Part shown: positions 61,880 through 64,000 of the stretch, in pieces | How the letters are laid out: every line of letters starts with the position of its first letter | Position numbering within the stretch: position 1 is the stretch's first letter | Source: Paenibacillus massiliensis 2301065 = DSM 16942 | GTDB taxonomy: Bacteria > Bacillota > Bacilli > Paenibacillales > Paenibacillaceae | Assembly (NCBI RefSeq): GCF_000377505.1 | Contig: NZ_KB898191.1 | Location: 1-64,000, forward strand | DNA: 64,000 bases | Direction: 5' to 3' | Program-made: the position numbers and the translations under genes | Notes under the pieces: generated by a model | What the model saw: the letters and a program-made list of their open reading frames with translations, nothing else | What the model was told of the DNA's origin: nothing | Database searches by the model: none

Positions 61880-62731
61880 ATGGTATTGAAGGTACAGTAT
61901 GAAAATCGCTCATATGCAGGAGACATTCCCCTGAGAATCTATAAGCATACACAGTTTTCATTTCATGCTCATTGGCACACGGACATAGAATTTGTGTGGG
62001 TACGAGAAGGGACTTTAAGAATGGGGATCAACGGTGACATGAGGACCCTAGAGGAAGGCGACATGGCCATATGCTGTAGTGGCGACACCCATGTATATGT
62101 CAGTACAGGACCAGCAACCACGATCTATATTCTGGTATTCAGACCGACCCTGATCGGCAATCACGGCAATTGGCCAGAGAAGCTTCGCTTTCAGAGCTCC
62201 TTTATCACCAGAAAATCACTAGAGCAGCAGGCGATCAGCCCTGTCATTATGGACGATATAGTAAGATTGATTGAGCACATTTATGAGGAAATGAGGGCGC
62301 ACAAGCCCCACTACCAGATGTTTGTCACTAGCAAAGTAATGGAGCTATGCGGAATTACGCAGCGATATTTACCTACTACACCTATTGATCCAAATCAAGA
62401 AAATAAGAGGATTGCACGCCTCAAAACCATGCATGATATTCTTCAGTATATTGAGAATAACTATAGTAGGCCCCTGACTTTAGAGACGACTGCAAGTCAC
62501 TTTAATCTAAGCTCTTTTCATTTCAGCAGACTACTTCAAGGGATTACAGGGACTAATTTCAGATATCATTTGAATGCTGTGCGGATTGAGATCGCAGAGG
62601 AGATGATTAAATCCAGCGAAGAGACTATTACCCAGATTGCGTTAGCGTGTGGCTTCAATAATGTCCGGACCTTTAATCGGGCTTTTAGACAAATTAAAGG
62701 CTACACCCCTTCTGAGCTTAGATGTGTATAA
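61880..62731 (+). CDS. AraC-family regulator
   Basis: This 283-residue protein has an N-terminal cupin (FHAHWHTDIEFVWVREGTLRMGI, DMAICCSGDTHVYV) and a C-terminal double HTH (LTLETTASHFNLSSFHFSRLLQGITGTNFR, ITQIALACGFNNVRTFNRAFRQIKGYTP). ATG 61880 is very close to GAGGAG, and TTG at 61886 has better spacing, so the start is uncertain by two codons. It is divergent from the GH116-like gene and a likely regulator of it. Confidence 0.88.
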   Translation: MVLKVQYENRSYAGDIPLRIYKHTQFSFHAHWHTDIEFVWVREGTLRMGINGDMRTLEEGDMAICCSGDTHVYVSTGPATTIYILVFRPTLIGNHGNWPEKLRFQSSFITRKSLEQQAISPVIMDDIVRLIEHIYEEMRAHKPHYQMFVTSKVMELCGITQRYLPTTPIDPNQENKRIARLKTMHDILQYIENNYSRPLTLETTASHFNLSSFHFSRLLQGITGTNFRYHLNAVRIEIAEEMIKSSEETITQIALACGFNNVRTFNRAFRQIKGYTPSELRCV

Positions 62732-62761
62732 GGACTGCCCAGACGCTACACAATGAGAGAA

Positions 62762-64000
62762 TTATCTCCCACGTTTGAGGAATAAACTAAACAGCGCTCC
62801 AACTAATGCTACGCCAGCAGCAAGTAAGAAAGTATCAGAATATGCTCCGGCAAGCCCTATTGCTGGTGTATTAATGCCTGTTTCTACTGTTCGAGTCGTG
62901 ACTCGTACAGCGTGAAACTGACTCAAGCTCAGGATGGCCAGAGATATAATTATATTAGCCGCAGCAGAGGTCAATGGTGTGACTCGATGGATGGATTCGG
63001 GCGGGGCAGATTGAAGAATATACGTGTTGAGTGACATCATACAAAGACCCATTCCAGTTCCAAGTAACCCTACGATCCCCCCAATGAATACTCCCCCTAT
63101 ACTCTCATCAATCCTTGATAAAAGTAGTAGTGCGATAGCAATTATTGCAAGACCTGAGCTTGCAAGAGGTCGGATACCAAAATGATCAAATATTTTCCCT
63201 CCCAATGGCATCAATAGTCCAGAAGTGATTGCAAGCATGCTCATGACTAATCCTGCATCAAAAGGACTGTAGCTCATAGAATTTTGTAAATATTGCGGGA
63301 TGAAAATAAGTGAACCGTTAAGAGCTGTGTATTGAATCCAACTTACAAATATTCCTCTTCGAAATTGGGCGGATCGGAAAGCACGCAGTTCCAGGAGAGG
63401 ATTAGGGTGCTGCAGTTCATGGAACCATAACCATAACAGTAATACCAACCCGAAAAATCCCACCACCCATGTCATCCATGTGGCACTTAAGTTAAAACTT
63501 AACGTCAACAAAACAAAAGCAGTGGGCGCTAATATTAAACCAAGGATATCCAAGGGCATTTTTTCAGTGGCAGTAGTTTGAAGTAACTCTAACTTACGTA
63601 GAAATCGCATTCCCAATCCTATAGTAATCAAGCCTATGGGTACATTAATCCAAAAGATCCACTGCCAGCTACTAGATTCCAGTATCCATCCAGACAAGAT
63701 TGGCCCTGAAGCAGGAGCAATCAACATTGGAATGCCCAGCCACCCCATGATCTGTCCCTTTTTATTAGGCGGAGCTAAGCGGAAGACCATGGCCATACCC
63801 ATAGGCTGAATCATTCCTCCTCCCAGACCTTGAATAATCCGAAAAGCAATTAATTGGTTTGCATTCTGAGCTACTGCACAAAGTACGGAGCCAATTAGAA
63901 ATAATAGGACTGTAATCATATATGCATTTGCAGCACCTACTCTATCTGAGAACCAGCCTGCAAGTGGGATAGTAACGGACATCGCTAGCATGTAACCGAT
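62762..64000 (-). CDS. MFS exporter, DHA2 (EmrB/QacA) family, N terminus outside the window
   Basis: Over 410 residues are visible, still open at the window edge (IGYMLAMSVTIPLAGWFSDRVGA), which corresponds to the second helix of 14-TM drug exporters. Motif GFxG-like loops and the segment RIIQGLGGGMIQPMGMAM are typical of EmrB. The C terminus is ALFSLFLKRGR. Substrates of such pumps are amphipathic drugs; specificity cannot be told. Confidence 0.9.
   Translation of the reverse strand: MGYMLAMSVTIPLAGWFSDRVGAANAYMITVLLFLIGSVLCAVAQNANQLIAFRIIQGLGGGMIQPMGMAMVFRLAPPNKKGQIMGWLGIPMLIAPASGPILSGWILESSSWQWIFWINVPIGLITIGLGMRFLRKLELLQTTATEKMPLDILGLILAPTAFVLLTLSFNLSATWMTWVVGFFGLVLLLWLWFHELQHPNPLLELRAFRSAQFRRGIFVSWIQYTALNGSLIFIPQYLQNSMSYSPFDAGLVMSMLAITSGLLMPLGGKIFDHFGIRPLASSGLAIIAIALLLLSRIDESIGGVFIGGIVGLLGTGMGLCMMSLNTYILQSAPPESIHRVTPLTSAAANIIISLAILSLSQFHAVRVTTRTVETGINTPAIGLAGAYSDTFLLAAGVALVGALFSLFLKRGR

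Overview
The window looks like a chromosomal stretch of a Paenibacillus or close relative (low-to-mid GC Firmicute). The support is strong AGGAGG-type ribosome binding sites with frequent TTG/GTG starts, cre-like sites, a Fur box, an Lpl/Ytc-type three-component carbohydrate importer with a membrane-anchored AraC sensor, many AraC and SDR genes, a MalK/MalR-MaeN malate module and UxuA-based uronate degradation. No rRNA, tRNA, CRISPR array or phage module was recognised.

Layout. 0-0.3 kb: 5' end of an IS200/IS605 transposase. 0.5-4.6 kb: small membrane protein, then GntR regulator divergent from mannonate dehydratase and fructuronate reductase; a perfect TTGTATACAA operator lies at the uxuA promoter and a second copy lies downstream of the regulator. 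5.2-10.8 kb (minus): malate module (sensor kinase, response regulator, Na+/malate symporter, malic enzyme) with two cre-like sites flanking or abutting a 9-bp direct repeat upstream of the symporter. 10.9-14.2 kb (minus): Gfo/Idh/MocA - ThuA - Gfo/Idh/MocA sugar-modification operon. 14.5-24.5 kb: mixed single genes (SUKH protein, phosphodiester glycosidase, DUF523-Nudix pair, epimerase, lipoprotein, methionine aminopeptidase, Fur-controlled siderophore binding protein, SDR, unknowns).

24.6-31.4 kb (minus): the most interesting locus, a six-gene operon with nearly every stop overlapping the next start: KAS III, ATP-grasp ligase, OleD-like NAD-dependent reductase, MBL-fold hydrolase, CapK/F390-type adenylate-forming ligase and a FemAB/BioF2-like acyltransferase. 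It looks like an acyl-derived small-molecule pathway without a carrier protein; the product is unknown. 31.7-38.4 kb: PP2C-like phosphatase, DUF4303-like protein, VOC protein with divergent AraC, TetR with divergent SDR, and a second (SDR-type, YjmF-like) fructuronate reductase. 38.5-41.9 kb: response regulator, short histidine kinase, ABC ATPase and permease, a probable peptide-antibiotic sensing/resistance module.

41.9-52.1 kb: acetyltransferase, a 1129-residue DUF5107/TPR protein divergent from an AraC regulator, then a zone of gene decay (deleted and frameshifted isocitrate/isopropylmalate dehydrogenase homologue, frameshifted azlC, 5'-truncated MocR-like aminotransferase), then a MerR regulator controlling an SDR through a 19-bp-spacer promoter. 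52.2-62.7 kb: carbohydrate locus with ABC importer, Cache-AraC sensor, a GH116-like/CBM6/F5-8C protein and another AraC regulator. The window ends inside a DHA2-type MFS exporter.

A recurring feature is short tandem repeats, both between genes (11-bp, 6-bp and 16-bp units) and inside genes (lipoprotein N terminus, adenylate-forming ligase C-terminal region, VOC protein N terminus).
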